Below the pieces are notes generated by a model. That model had not been told where the DNA came from and searched no databases. It worked only from the letters and a program-made list of their open reading frames with translations. 64,000 nt of DNA from Geosporobacter sp040797825 (GTDB lineage Bacteria > Bacillota > Clostridia > Peptostreptococcales > Thermotaleaceae). The stretch's first letter is position 1, and every line of letters begins with the position of its first letter. Below are positions 16,898 to 24,505 of the stretch, piece by piece. The stretch is taken from positions 1 through 64,000 of the forward strand of contig JBFNEZ010000003.1 in the NCBI GenBank assembly GCA_040797825.1, written 5' to 3'. A program made the position numbers and the translations under genes.

Positions 16898-18454
16898 CTA
16901 TCTGCCGATTACTTCTTTTAATGCAACTGGTAAATGGGAAACAATATCTCCAGCCATCATTCCATATTCCCCAATTTTTTCTGCCGCCTTATCTCCTGCC
17001 AATCCATGAATATAACAGGCTGCAATGGCTGCATTCACAGGCTCTATTCCTTGAGCAATAAAGCCAGTAATAATTCCTGTTAAGACATCTCCACTCCCTG
17101 CGGTGGCCATACCTGGATTGCCTGTTTTATTCACATAAACCTTTCCTGAAGGGGATGCAATAACTGTCCTCGCTCCCTTTAGGACCAAAATCACTTTCCA
17201 TTTCTGAGCAAAGTCTCTAGCCACTTCTATTCTATTTCTTTCAATATCTTCCACAGTTATTTGAGTAAGCCTTGACATCTCACCAGTATGAGGCGTCAAT
17301 ACCGCGGGACCTTTCAAAAAATTTAGCAGCTCTATACGATGGGACAGCGAATTTAATGCATCTGCATCTAATACAATAGGAACCTCTGAATTTTCAAATA
17401 AGTTACGCAACACTTCTTCTAATTCCCTGCTTTGCCCACTACCAGGGCCTACTGCAATGGCATTGCTTCGTCCGATTGTTTTGATGATTTTGTCAATATC
17501 ACTTATGCCCACCACACCTTTTTTTAGCTCTGGCAAAGGTACGGTAATGGCCTCCGTAAGACGTATTTCCATGATGTTATTCAAGCTTTGGGGAATAGCA
17601 ATTTTAACTAAGCCTGCTCCACTTCTCAGTACTGCTTCACAGGTAAGCATGGCGGCTCCCGTCATTCCTGTAGAACCTGCAACAATATATACACTGCCAT
17701 AGATTCCTTTATGGCTGTCAAGATTCCGTTTTGGAAGTATTTTCTGTACCCATTCTCTCGTCACAAGGTATGCCTCTGGTTCTATCTCTTGGATAGCTTT
17801 TTGTGGAATCCCGATATGCTTCACCAGCATTTCTCCTGTGTAAGCAGCCCCTGGATAATTTATGTTCCCCACTTTCGGCAGTTGAAATACAACGGTTTTC
17901 TCAGCCTCAACAGCTGCTCTACTAATCTGCCCATTCATTGCATTAATTCCTGAAGGTATATCTACAGAAATTACCATTTTTTGGGATTTATTAATTGTTT
18001 CTATCACTGCTGTAATAAAATCATCCACATTTCGGTCTAAACCAATCCCAAAAATAGCGTCTACAATAAGAGAATACTGTTGGATTTCTTCAGCCAATAG
18101 ATTTATTTTCTCCTTTGAAGATAAAATTTCTATCGGCATCTCCAAACGATTGATGATTTCAAAATTCGTTTTTGCATCTCCACCAATAACACTTGGATTT
18201 CCTGCAATATATACCTTTACCTCTATCCCGTGCTGCATGAGATGTCTGGCAGCAACAAATCCATCCCCGCCATTATTTCCTCTTCCACATATTACTGCTA
18301 CTTTTCTGTTTTGTAAATGCTCTAGTGATTTCATAATCTCTTCAAAAACAGCAATTCCTGCATTTTCCATTAGAACAATACTGGGTATACCATACTGCTG
18401 GATAGCTCTCCGATCTAAATCCTTCATCTGTAAACTATTTAAAATTTTTATCAA
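16898..18454 (-). CDS. nnr: Bifunctional NAD(P)H-hydrate epimerase / dehydratase
   Basis: The 518-residue protein repairs hydrated NAD(P)H. Residues 1-215 form the epimerase (YjeF N-terminal domain, with CGRGNNGGDGFVAARHL), and about 225-510 the ADP-dependent dehydratase (ribokinase-like, with VAGSTGMTGAAML, VLTPHTGEMSRL and GMATAGSGDVLTG). It lies between acpS and the CBS gene, 30 bp after acpS; acpS-nnr-alr-mazEF is a common Firmicute gene order. Confidence 0.95.
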   Translation of the reverse strand: MIKILNSLQMKDLDRRAIQQYGIPSIVLMENAGIAVFEEIMKSLEHLQNRKVAVICGRGNNGGDGFVAARHLMQHGIEVKVYIAGNPSVIGGDAKTNFEIINRLEMPIEILSSKEKINLLAEEIQQYSLIVDAIFGIGLDRNVDDFITAVIETINKSQKMVISVDIPSGINAMNGQISRAAVEAEKTVVFQLPKVGNINYPGAAYTGEMLVKHIGIPQKAIQEIEPEAYLVTREWVQKILPKRNLDSHKGIYGSVYIVAGSTGMTGAAMLTCEAVLRSGAGLVKIAIPQSLNNIMEIRLTEAITVPLPELKKGVVGISDIDKIIKTIGRSNAIAVGPGSGQSRELEEVLRNLFENSEVPIVLDADALNSLSHRIELLNFLKGPAVLTPHTGEMSRLTQITVEDIERNRIEVARDFAQKWKVILVLKGARTVIASPSGKVYVNKTGNPGMATAGSGDVLTGIITGFIAQGIEPVNAAIAACYIHGLAGDKAAEKIGEYGMMAGDIVSHLPVALKEVIGR

Positions 18455-18485
18455 ATTGACGCTCCCCTTTGTCTGTTATATTCTC

Positions 18486-18854
18486 TCACAGAGCTATAGC
18501 TTGAGCCACAGCATAATCCTTACTATGAGATATGGTAATCCATATTTGTTGGATCCCCATTTGTTGGGACACTTTTTCTGCCTGTCCATAAAGGACTATC
18601 TCTGGTTTCCCTAGAGCATCATGCCTGACTTCAATATCTATCCATCGAAACCCGCGAAATCCCGTTCCAAGAGTCTTGGCTACCGCCTCTTTTGCAGCAA
18701 AGTTTCCAGCAATGGTCGTGGCTTGAAAATAATTGCTTTGGAAATATTCAATTTCTTTATTGGTAAATATCTTCTCTAAAAAATTTTTATTTTTAGTGGC
18801 AGCTTTTTTTATTCGTTCTACTTCAATTATGTCAATTCCTATTCCTTTTATCAT
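18486..18854 (-). CDS. acpS: Holo-[acyl-carrier-protein] synthase
   Basis: The 122-residue protein transfers phosphopantetheine from CoA to apo-acyl carrier protein. The Mg-binding motifs are present: GIGIDIIEVERI with Asp8 and FAAKEAVAKTLGTG with the conserved Glu, and SHSKDYAVA closes the active site. ATG at 18854 has GGAG 9 nt upstream, whereas the frame open to 18875 adds seven non-family residues. It is the first gene of the acpS-nnr operon. Confidence 0.95.
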   Translation of the reverse strand: MIKGIGIDIIEVERIKKAATKNKNFLEKIFTNKEIEYFQSNYFQATTIAGNFAAKEAVAKTLGTGFRGFRWIDIEVRHDALGKPEIVLYGQAEKVSQQMGIQQIWITISHSKDYAVAQAIAL

Positions 18855-18981
18855 GAAGTCAAACTCCTTCTGCATAAAATACTTTTTAATATTTCATTTT
18901 TCTATATTTCTATTCTTTCTTATAAATTCCTTTTTACACGATAAAAATAAAAAAATGTATACTTTCAATATAAAAGCAAAA

Positions 18982-18999
18982 AGTACACCTATGTGTACT
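18982..18999 (-). terminator. Terminator after the coiled-coil gene
   Basis: A 7-bp perfect stem (AGTACAC / GTGTACT) with a 4-nt loop is followed on the minus strand by TTTTTGCTTTT. It lies 4-20 bp after the stop of the gene ending at 19003. Confidence 0.7.
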
Positions 19000-19002
19000 C
19001 TA

Positions 19003-19599
19003 CTATAGAAATTCTTTATCTAATTTATCAGTTTCTTCATAGCCCAATGTGTTATGTAGATATGAATACAGCATATCCACTCTGGATTCCATTGACGTTT
19101 TTTGTTCCCATTTTTCCGAGAGCTGTTGTCTAAGGTAGAGAATTTCATCTGTTAGCTTAGGTATTTCTTTTCCCATGGTCCGAATATCGGTATAGGCCAT
19201 AGCAACTGTTTCTTTTAATAGTTCAAAATTTAAATGTTCAATTTCTTCAGGCAACAACTCCAAACGCTGTTGTAAATGTTCAGTTTCTTGATTGATATCC
19301 ATGATTGTAGTTTTGGTGTTTTCAAGTTCTTTTAATGCATCCATATCTCCTTGAGAATTTACTTTATCTGAGAGCTTGAGGATTTTTTCCATAAGCATTT
19401 TCTTATATTTTAGTTGCTTAGCCAACTGCTGTTCATTTTTTTTCTCTTCTGTCAGCAGTTCTTTCAACTCATTGATCTTTTTATCCATTTCCTTAGAAGG
19501 AGCTTCCAAAAAAAGTGCTCTCCATTCTTTCTCCTCTATTAAAATCGGTATTCGCTTTCTCTTAATAATTTTCTCTTCTAGCAAAATATTTTTTTTCAT
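19003..19599 (-). CDS. Hypothetical coiled-coil protein
   Basis: A 198-residue, highly charged protein without signal peptide or membrane segment. From about residue 35 to 170 it is rich in heptad-like Leu/Ile patterns with Lys and Glu (for example MDKKINELKELLTEEKKNEQ, then LQQRLELLPEEIEHLN), so it is mostly coiled coil. ATG at 19599 has GGAGG 6 nt upstream. It is not recognised as a known family. It stands alone, with its own terminator, divergent from the HD-GYP gene. Confidence 0.65.
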   Translation of the reverse strand: MKKNILLEEKIIKRKRIPILIEEKEWRALFLEAPSKEMDKKINELKELLTEEKKNEQQLAKQLKYKKMLMEKILKLSDKVNSQGDMDALKELENTKTTIMDINQETEHLQQRLELLPEEIEHLNFELLKETVAMAYTDIRTMGKEIPKLTDEILYLRQQLSEKWEQKTSMESRVDMLYSYLHNTLGYEETDKLDKEFL

Positions 19600-19749
19600 G
19601 AAAAAACCTCCATTTACACGCCCTAAGGATATTATAGTATTCCTTTCTACATGAATCAACAGCATTCTGCTTTATGAGACCTAGGGCCTAATTATTTTAA
19701 GCGAACACCTTGTAACCATATCTGTTTTTCATGGTCGATATATGCATCT

Positions 19750-19778
19750 TTTACAAAATATGCTACAATAATTATAAA
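19750..19778 (+). promoter_or_regulatory. Promoter upstream of the HD-GYP leader
   Basis: TTTACA (19750-19755) and TATAAA (19773-19778) are 17 bp apart on the plus strand. Transcription would start near 19785 and include the structured region that follows. A second TATAAT at 19900-19905 has no convincing -35. Confidence 0.55.
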
Positions 19779-19781
19779 CAG

Positions 19782-19871
19782 AGCGTCTAAAGACGCTTTC
19801 CTTAGGAAACCCTAGGTTTCCTTCGACGACTGCTGCCGCAGTCTGAGCACCGTCCTTAGTACGGTAGGAAA
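19782..19871 (+). promoter_or_regulatory. Multi-arm structured RNA leader of the HD-GYP gene
   Basis: Four perfect hairpins follow in tandem: AGCGTC/GACGCT (19782-19797), GGAAACC/GGTTTCC (19805-19821), GACTGC/GCAGTC (19828-19843) and ACCGT/ACGGT (19849-19865). TTTCCT (19797-19802) and AGGAAA (19866-19871) can close the last three into a four-way junction. The TTTCC and GGAAA segments can also pair within arm two, giving a mutually exclusive fold. It does not show the conserved core of the c-di-GMP-I riboswitch, and I do not recognise the class. It might instead be a dispersed repeat. Confidence 0.5.
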
Positions 19872-19933
19872 TTTTATCTGCTGCAGCCCCTGTTTTATAT
19901 ATAATAGAGGCAAGTCATACTTATATGAGGTAT

Positions 19934-21514
19934 TGGATGAAGTTAACGAACAAGTATGTCTTTTATGCTGTTCTCAGTATTTTTATAACTGGAGTATTCA
20001 ACATCTTAGTGATTGCTCTTCCGTTGAACGCCTACGAAACCTACAGCATAGACGAGACCATCGATGAAAAAAAACGCATTATAGAAGTTTATACAGGGCG
20101 CAGACTACAGGATTTAGAAAACAAAGCTGTAGAATATGCCTATTGGGATGATGCGCTTAAAGCAATGTCCCCTTGGAATGAAAATTGGCTTAAGGAAAAT
20201 ATTTCTAAATATCTCTACGAATCCCCTTATAATATTGATTTTGTCTTTTTGTACAACTTTGAACAAATGAGAAGCCAATTTTTCTCCGATGGAGTCTCTT
20301 TACATCAAATCAACTTTTCTCCACCCACAGCTTTAGAACCCATCATTATGCCTAAAACCTTTTTACGGTTAGTTGGCAAGGAGCTTTATGCCTTTACCAT
20401 GGCACCCCTTACAAATAATGATGGCAGTCTTCCCCCTGTAGGTTATTTGCTGTTGGGACAGAAACTAGATGCAACCTACCTTATGCCCCTGATGGATTAT
20501 CTAGGCTCCTCGCAACAAATATATATGGTTTATGATGAACACAAGGAGGATCATTATCATCCTATCGATAATAAGTATGTTAATTTTATATATAACTTTT
20601 ATGATGAGCACAATCAGTACTTGGCTTCCTATGAGATTCTGCTAGATGTATCATCGATTCGTCAGCTTAAATTGAATTTATTTAAAGCTATATCTTTTTT
20701 AATTTTGTGTTCTCTTTTGATTGGCTCTCTATTAATGGGTTTTCTTTCAAAGCAATTAACCACAAGACTAAATGGTGTAATAGACAGCATAAAATCTATA
20801 GCTGCTGGGAATTATAGTCACAAGCTCCCTATTGCAGGAGAAGATGAAATAAAATACTTGTCAACTTCCGTTAACACCTTATCGGATAATATTCTTTCAA
20901 ATATATCAGAACTACATAACAGTTATTTTCAAACGATTGAAGCTTTTGTTACTACCATAGAGGTAAAGGATTTTTATACGAAGGGTCACTCTGAACGGGT
21001 AGCCAATCTTAGCGTTTGCATTGCTGAAGTCCTAAAGCTGCCTAGTTTCGAGGAGATTCTAACTGCTGCTCTAATTCATGATATCGGTAAAATTGGCATT
21101 CCTGAGGCCATTCTAAATAAACCTGGCAGATTAACAGAGGAGGAATATAGCCAAATCAAGGCTCATCCTGAAATCGGTTATCGTATTTTGAACAATATCG
21201 AAGGCTTTAACAATATTAAGGATATCATTCGCCATCACCATGAATGGTACAATGGCAAAGGCTATCCTCTGGGCTTAACAAGGGATGAGATCCCATTGGG
21301 TGCTCGAATTATATCGGTAGCAGATGCCTTCGATGCTATGACCAGTAACAGACCCTATAAAACTTCCCATAGTACGGAAGAGGCTATGATTGAAATCCAT
21401 AGGATGTCTGGTATACAATTCGACCCCCTTGTAGTTGATGCCTTTGACCACGTTATTAACACCCTGTTTTATGATAGTCCCTTAGAGCAAAATGAAAATC
21501 TTATACATAAATAA
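19934..21514 (+). CDS. Membrane HD-GYP domain protein with CHASE4-like sensor
   Basis: About 526 residues. An N-terminal membrane helix (YVFYAVLSIFITGVFNILVI), an external CHASE4-like domain (residues 35-240, with the family-like YAYWDDA), a second helix (FLILCSLLIGSLLMGFL), a HAMP region, then a complete HD-GYP domain with HDIGK, KPGRLTEEEY, HHHEWYNGKGYP and DAFDAMT. Intact HD-GYP domains hydrolyse cyclic di-GMP, so this is a likely sensor phosphodiesterase. ATG at 19934 is spaced 6 nt from GAGG; ATG at 19925 is the alternative. The mRNA has a highly structured leader. Convergent with pstA. Confidence 0.9.
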   Translation, partial: WMKLTNKYVFYAVLSIFITGVFNILVIALPLNAYETYSIDETIDEKKRIIEVYTGRRLQDLENKAVEYAYWDDALKAMSPWNENWLKENISKYLYESPYNIDFVFLYNFEQMRSQFFSDGVSLHQINFSPPTALEPIIMPKTFLRLVGKELYAFTMAPLTNNDGSLPPVGYLLLGQKLDATYLMPLMDYLGSSQQIYMVYDEHKEDHYHPIDNKYVNFIYNFYDEHNQYLASYEILLDVSSIRQLKLNLFKAISFLILCSLLIGSLLMGFLSKQLTTRLNGVIDSIKSIAAGNYSHKLPIAGEDEIKYLSTSVNTLSDNILSNISELHNSYFQTIEAFVTTIEVKDFYTKGHSERVANLSVCIAEVLKLPSFEEILTAALIHDIGKIGIPEAILNKPGRLTEEEYSQIKAHPEIGYRILNNIEGFNNIKDIIRHHHEWYNGKGYPLGLTRDEIPLGARIISVADAFDAMTSNRPYKTSHSTEEAMIEIHRMSGIQFDPLVVDAFDHVINTLFYDSPLEQNENLIHK

Positions 21515-21540
21515 AAAAAGCTGGATTTCCAGCTTTTTTT
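21513..21540. terminator. Bidirectional terminator between the HD-GYP gene and pstA
   Basis: The stem AAAAAAAGCTGG / CCAGCTTTTTTT with a 4-nt loop is flanked by A and T runs, so it works on both strands. It starts at the end of the HD-GYP gene and lies 3 bp from the end of pstA. Confidence 0.85.
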
Positions 21541-21542
21541 AT

Positions 21543-22457
21543 TTATGCTTCTACCTTTGTACTTTTCATATACCTGTTAGCAGTTATATTGGCTAATAGG
21601 TTGATACACAATACTAATAGAATCAGCACAGTAGCTGTGGCGAAGGTTTTTTCCTTTGAAAGACCTTCAGAAGCCATAATATAGACGTGAACAGCCATAG
21701 TACGGGTTGGATCCATAAGACTTTTGGGAATTCCTAAGGAGCTTCCTGCTGTAAGCATGACTGCTGCGGTTTCTCCAATAGCTCTTCCTATTCCCAGTAT
21801 CAAGCCTGTCAGGATTCCTGAAATGCTGCTAGGCAGCACAACCTTTATAATCGTTTGAAGCTTTGTGGCCCCTAAGGCATAACTTCCTTCCCTATAGGCT
21901 TGGGGTACTGTCTTAATAGACTCTTCTGTGGTACGAATCAAGGTTGGAAGAATCATCATGGCTAAAGTTAAGGCTCCTGATAAAATAGACCATCTAAATC
22001 CTAATAAAATGACAAAGAATACAAATCCAAATAAACCAAAGATTATTGATGGTATTCCTGCTAAGGTTTCTGTTCCAAAACGAATCAATTTAATAAACTT
22101 TGTCTCCCTGGCATATTCAGTTAAATAGATAGCAGCACATACACCAATAGGTGTGGCTATAGCAATGGATGCCAAAGTTAAGTAGATGGTTCCTATGATA
22201 ATTGAAAATATTCCACCCTGTCTACCCATACTGCTAGGTTCTTGGGTAAAAAATTCCAAATCAATGTATTTTACTCCATTAACAAGTACATATCCAATAA
22301 TAGACACTAAAGCACAGATAGTAAGTATAGCTGCCATATAGATACAAAAATATGAAATCTTTTCACTTATCCGCAGCTTTTTTTTCTGTTGTCCCAGTAT
22401 CCATTTGTCAGAAATAACCTTTTGATTGGTCTGAGTATTTGCATTTACATTCATCAT
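21543..22457 (-). CDS. pstA: Phosphate ABC transporter permease PstA
   Basis: The 304-residue membrane protein is one of the two permeases of the high-affinity phosphate importer. It has six helices and the ABC-permease loop EGSYALGATKLQTIIKVVLP, and GRAIGETAAVMLTAG in the core. ATG at 22457 has GGGGAG upstream and begins one base after the pstC stop, so it is coupled to pstC. A strong terminator follows directly, so no pstB or phoU gene is transcribed after it here. Confidence 0.95.
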   Translation of the reverse strand: MMNVNANTQTNQKVISDKWILGQQKKKLRISEKISYFCIYMAAILTICALVSIIGYVLVNGVKYIDLEFFTQEPSSMGRQGGIFSIIIGTIYLTLASIAIATPIGVCAAIYLTEYARETKFIKLIRFGTETLAGIPSIIFGLFGFVFFVILLGFRWSILSGALTLAMMILPTLIRTTEESIKTVPQAYREGSYALGATKLQTIIKVVLPSSISGILTGLILGIGRAIGETAAVMLTAGSSLGIPKSLMDPTRTMAVHVYIMASEGLSKEKTFATATVLILLVLCINLLANITANRYMKSTKVEA

Positions 22458-22458
22458 T

Positions 22459-23343
22459 CTATTCTCCCCCCAGTTTTCTTGTAACCGCAGTGGCCGTAAC
22501 ATTTAATGTCATAATAAAAACAAAAAGTATAATGCCTGTTGCAAAGAGCGCCCTTTGATGGGTTGGTGTAGCATATCCCATCTCCATTGCAATGGTTCCT
22601 GTCATCGTAGCCACAGAATCCAAAACACTGCCAGGTACCCTTGGCATATTGCCTGTAATAAGGATAACAGCCATGGTTTCTCCCACCGCTCTACCCATTC
22701 CCAATACAATAGAAGCAATAATGCCAGATTTTGCTGCGGGAATGAGTACATTTGTTATAGTCTGGAAATGAGATGCTCCCAAGGCCAGAGAACCATATTT
22801 GTATTCTGCAGGAACCGATCGAATTGCATTTTCTGAAATGTTAATGATGGTAGGCAAGATCATAATTGCCAATATCACCGCACCACCCAGTATGCTATAA
22901 CCAGAAGTATATGCATCTGGAAAAATTTTTTGTACCAGGGGTAATATGGCTGTTCGAATCAGTGGAACAAGAATAGACAACCCAAAGAACCCATATACTA
23001 CCGATGGTATTCCTGCCAGCAGCTCCACTGCTGGTTTAAAAACCTTCACTATTGATTTAGGAGCTATTTCTGCAAGGAATATGGCGCAAGCTAATCCCAT
23101 CGGTACACCTATAATCAGTGCCCCTAATGTTACAGATATGGAGCCTACTATCATAGGAAAGGCCCCATAAGAACCATTGGTAGGACTCCAATCCTTTCCA
23201 AATATAAAATTAAACAATCCATATTCTCGTAAAATAGGCAGCCCTTCTTTGAAAATGAAAAAGGTAATTAAAAATACAGAAAGTGTTGCCGCCGTTGCAC
23301 AAACAAATAAAATAATTTCTACTATTTTTTCATGGCTCTTCAT
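22459..23343 (-). CDS. pstC: Phosphate ABC transporter permease PstC
   Basis: The 294-residue permease has six helices, the coupling loop YGSLALGASHFQTITNVLIP and the core GMGRAVGETMAVILITGN. It pairs with PstA to form the transmembrane channel. ATG at 23343 has GGGAGGAGAC upstream. It lies after pstS but is separated by a strong hairpin and by its own PhoP box and -10 element, so it can be transcribed independently of pstS. Confidence 0.95.
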   Translation of the reverse strand: MKSHEKIVEIILFVCATAATLSVFLITFFIFKEGLPILREYGLFNFIFGKDWSPTNGSYGAFPMIVGSISVTLGALIIGVPMGLACAIFLAEIAPKSIVKVFKPAVELLAGIPSVVYGFFGLSILVPLIRTAILPLVQKIFPDAYTSGYSILGGAVILAIMILPTIINISENAIRSVPAEYKYGSLALGASHFQTITNVLIPAAKSGIIASIVLGMGRAVGETMAVILITGNMPRVPGSVLDSVATMTGTIAMEMGYATPTHQRALFATGIILFVFIMTLNVTATAVTRKLGGE

Positions 23344-23407
23344 ACTTTGTCTCCTCCCAAAAACTTAACTTCCTCCATTGTTCCTATACTCATTTTATTT
23401 GTTTTTT

Positions 23408-23445
23408 TTTATATTCAAATTAACTTTCTGTTAATTTTTTGTTAA
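23408..23445 (-). promoter_or_regulatory. PhoP box and -10 element upstream of pstC
   Basis: On the minus strand TTAACA (23440-23445), TTAACA (23429-23434) and TTAATT (23418-23423) recur with an exact 11-bp period, as in the Bacillus PhoP box TT(A/T/C)A(C/T)A-N5. TATAAA follows at 23408-23413. pstC starts 65 bp further on. Confidence 0.65.
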
Positions 23446-23472
23446 CTTCGAAAAAGTATATACCTATTTTGG

Positions 23473-23513
23473 GATAACATAAAAGCGGCCTTTCTGGCCG
23501 CCTTTATGTTATC
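23473..23513 (-). terminator. Long hairpin terminator or mRNA stabiliser after pstS
   Basis: An 18-position stem (23473-23490 with 23496-23513) with one mismatch and a 5-nt loop includes the pstS stop codon. The GC-rich top is AGCGGCC / GGCCGCC. The following minus-strand sequence (CCCAAAATAGG) lacks a T run, so it may give partial termination or protect the pstS message. Confidence 0.7.
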
Positions 23514-24381
23514 TTACAGAAATGTATTCTTCTTTAACAATATCTTGTCCTTCATTCAATACAAATTCAATAAATGCTTTTACAACTTCAGATTCTTCAC
23601 CCTTTGTCAAGTATAAGAATGGTCTAGAAATTTTAAAGGTTCCTGCCTTGGCATTGTCCTCAGTAGCTTCTACTCCTTCTACCTTTATAGTCTTTACCGT
23701 ATTATCCAGGGCACCCATAGATACATACCCGATAGCATCCGGTGTATTGGCAACAGTTTGTTTTACTGCTCCTGTTGAAGGTTGTACCAATGCATTGGCA
23801 GTGGTAAAATCCTTCGACTTCCCTTCTGCATCCTTTCCTTCTACCTTAGTAATCTCTATAAAAGCCCCTCTTGTTCCAGAACCTTCTTCTCTTGTTACTA
23901 CAACGATGGCTTTATCCACCCCGCCTACTTCTTTCCAGTTTGTAATTTCCCCAGTAAATATCTTTTTGATTTGCTCCATGGATAAATCCTCTACGCCATT
24001 GGCTGGATTTACAACTACTGCAATACCGTCTTTTGCAATTACGTATTCTGTTAAGCCTGAAGCCTTTTCTTCATCCTTTAATTCTCTTGAAGATGCTCCG
24101 ATATCTACAATTTTGTCAATAGCTGATTTTACACCTACACCAGAACCTCCACCTTGAACTTCAACGGATACATCTGGATATTTCTCTTTAAATGCAGCAG
24201 CCAATTCATCTGATAAAGGTTGTACGGACGTAGAACCCGCGATAACGATTTTTCCTGATAGCTTAGCTTCTTCAACTGCTCCTGGTTGTTCTTCTTTTAC
24301 TGTTTCTTGTTTTGCACCACAACCTGCCAGCATTGCTATTGCAAGTATCAACACCATGCTAAAACTTAAAATCTTTTTCAT
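23509..24381 (-). CDS. pstS: Phosphate-binding lipoprotein PstS
   Basis: The 290-residue protein has a lipoprotein signal (LAIAMLAGC, cysteine near 20) and a periplasmic-binding fold for phosphate, with the ligand motifs AGSTSVQPL, GGGSGVGVKSAI, ASSRELK and TREEGSGTRGAF. It delivers phosphate to PstCA. ATG at 24381 has GGGGGA about 9 nt upstream. A four-repeat PhoP box lies 57-110 bp before the start, so it should be induced by phosphate limitation. Confidence 0.95.
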   Translation of the reverse strand: MKKILSFSMVLILAIAMLAGCGAKQETVKEEQPGAVEEAKLSGKIVIAGSTSVQPLSDELAAAFKEKYPDVSVEVQGGGSGVGVKSAIDKIVDIGASSRELKDEEKASGLTEYVIAKDGIAVVVNPANGVEDLSMEQIKKIFTGEITNWKEVGGVDKAIVVVTREEGSGTRGAFIEITKVEGKDAEGKSKDFTTANALVQPSTGAVKQTVANTPDAIGYVSMGALDNTVKTIKVEGVEATEDNAKAGTFKISRPFLYLTKGEESEVVKAFIEFVLNEGQDIVKEEYISVR

Positions 24382-24437
24382 TACATCATTTCCCCCATTC
24401 ATCGTTTTGGTCCATTTAGTATTTTGTCTACTCCTAA

Positions 24438-24491
24438 ATTATACGAGGATTTTGTTAACACATTATAAAGCAATTGTTAAATGCCTGTTAA
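24438..24491 (-). promoter_or_regulatory. Four-repeat PhoP box and -10 element upstream of pstS
   Basis: On the minus strand TTAACA (24486-24491), TTAACA (24475-24480), TTTATA (24464-24469) and TTAACA (24453-24458) fall at an exact 11-bp period, all matching TT(A/T/C)A(C/T)A. TATAAT follows at 24438-24443. This is the classical arrangement for PhoP activation in Firmicutes. Confidence 0.8.
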
Positions 24492-24505
24492 TTTCCCTTT
24501 CATTT

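Noticed and set aside
19782..19871. Cyclic-di-GMP (GEMM) riboswitch before the HD-GYP gene
   Set aside because: The conserved GEMM core (GCACAGGGCAAACC and tetraloop-receptor pattern) is absent, so the structured leader is reported as unknown instead.
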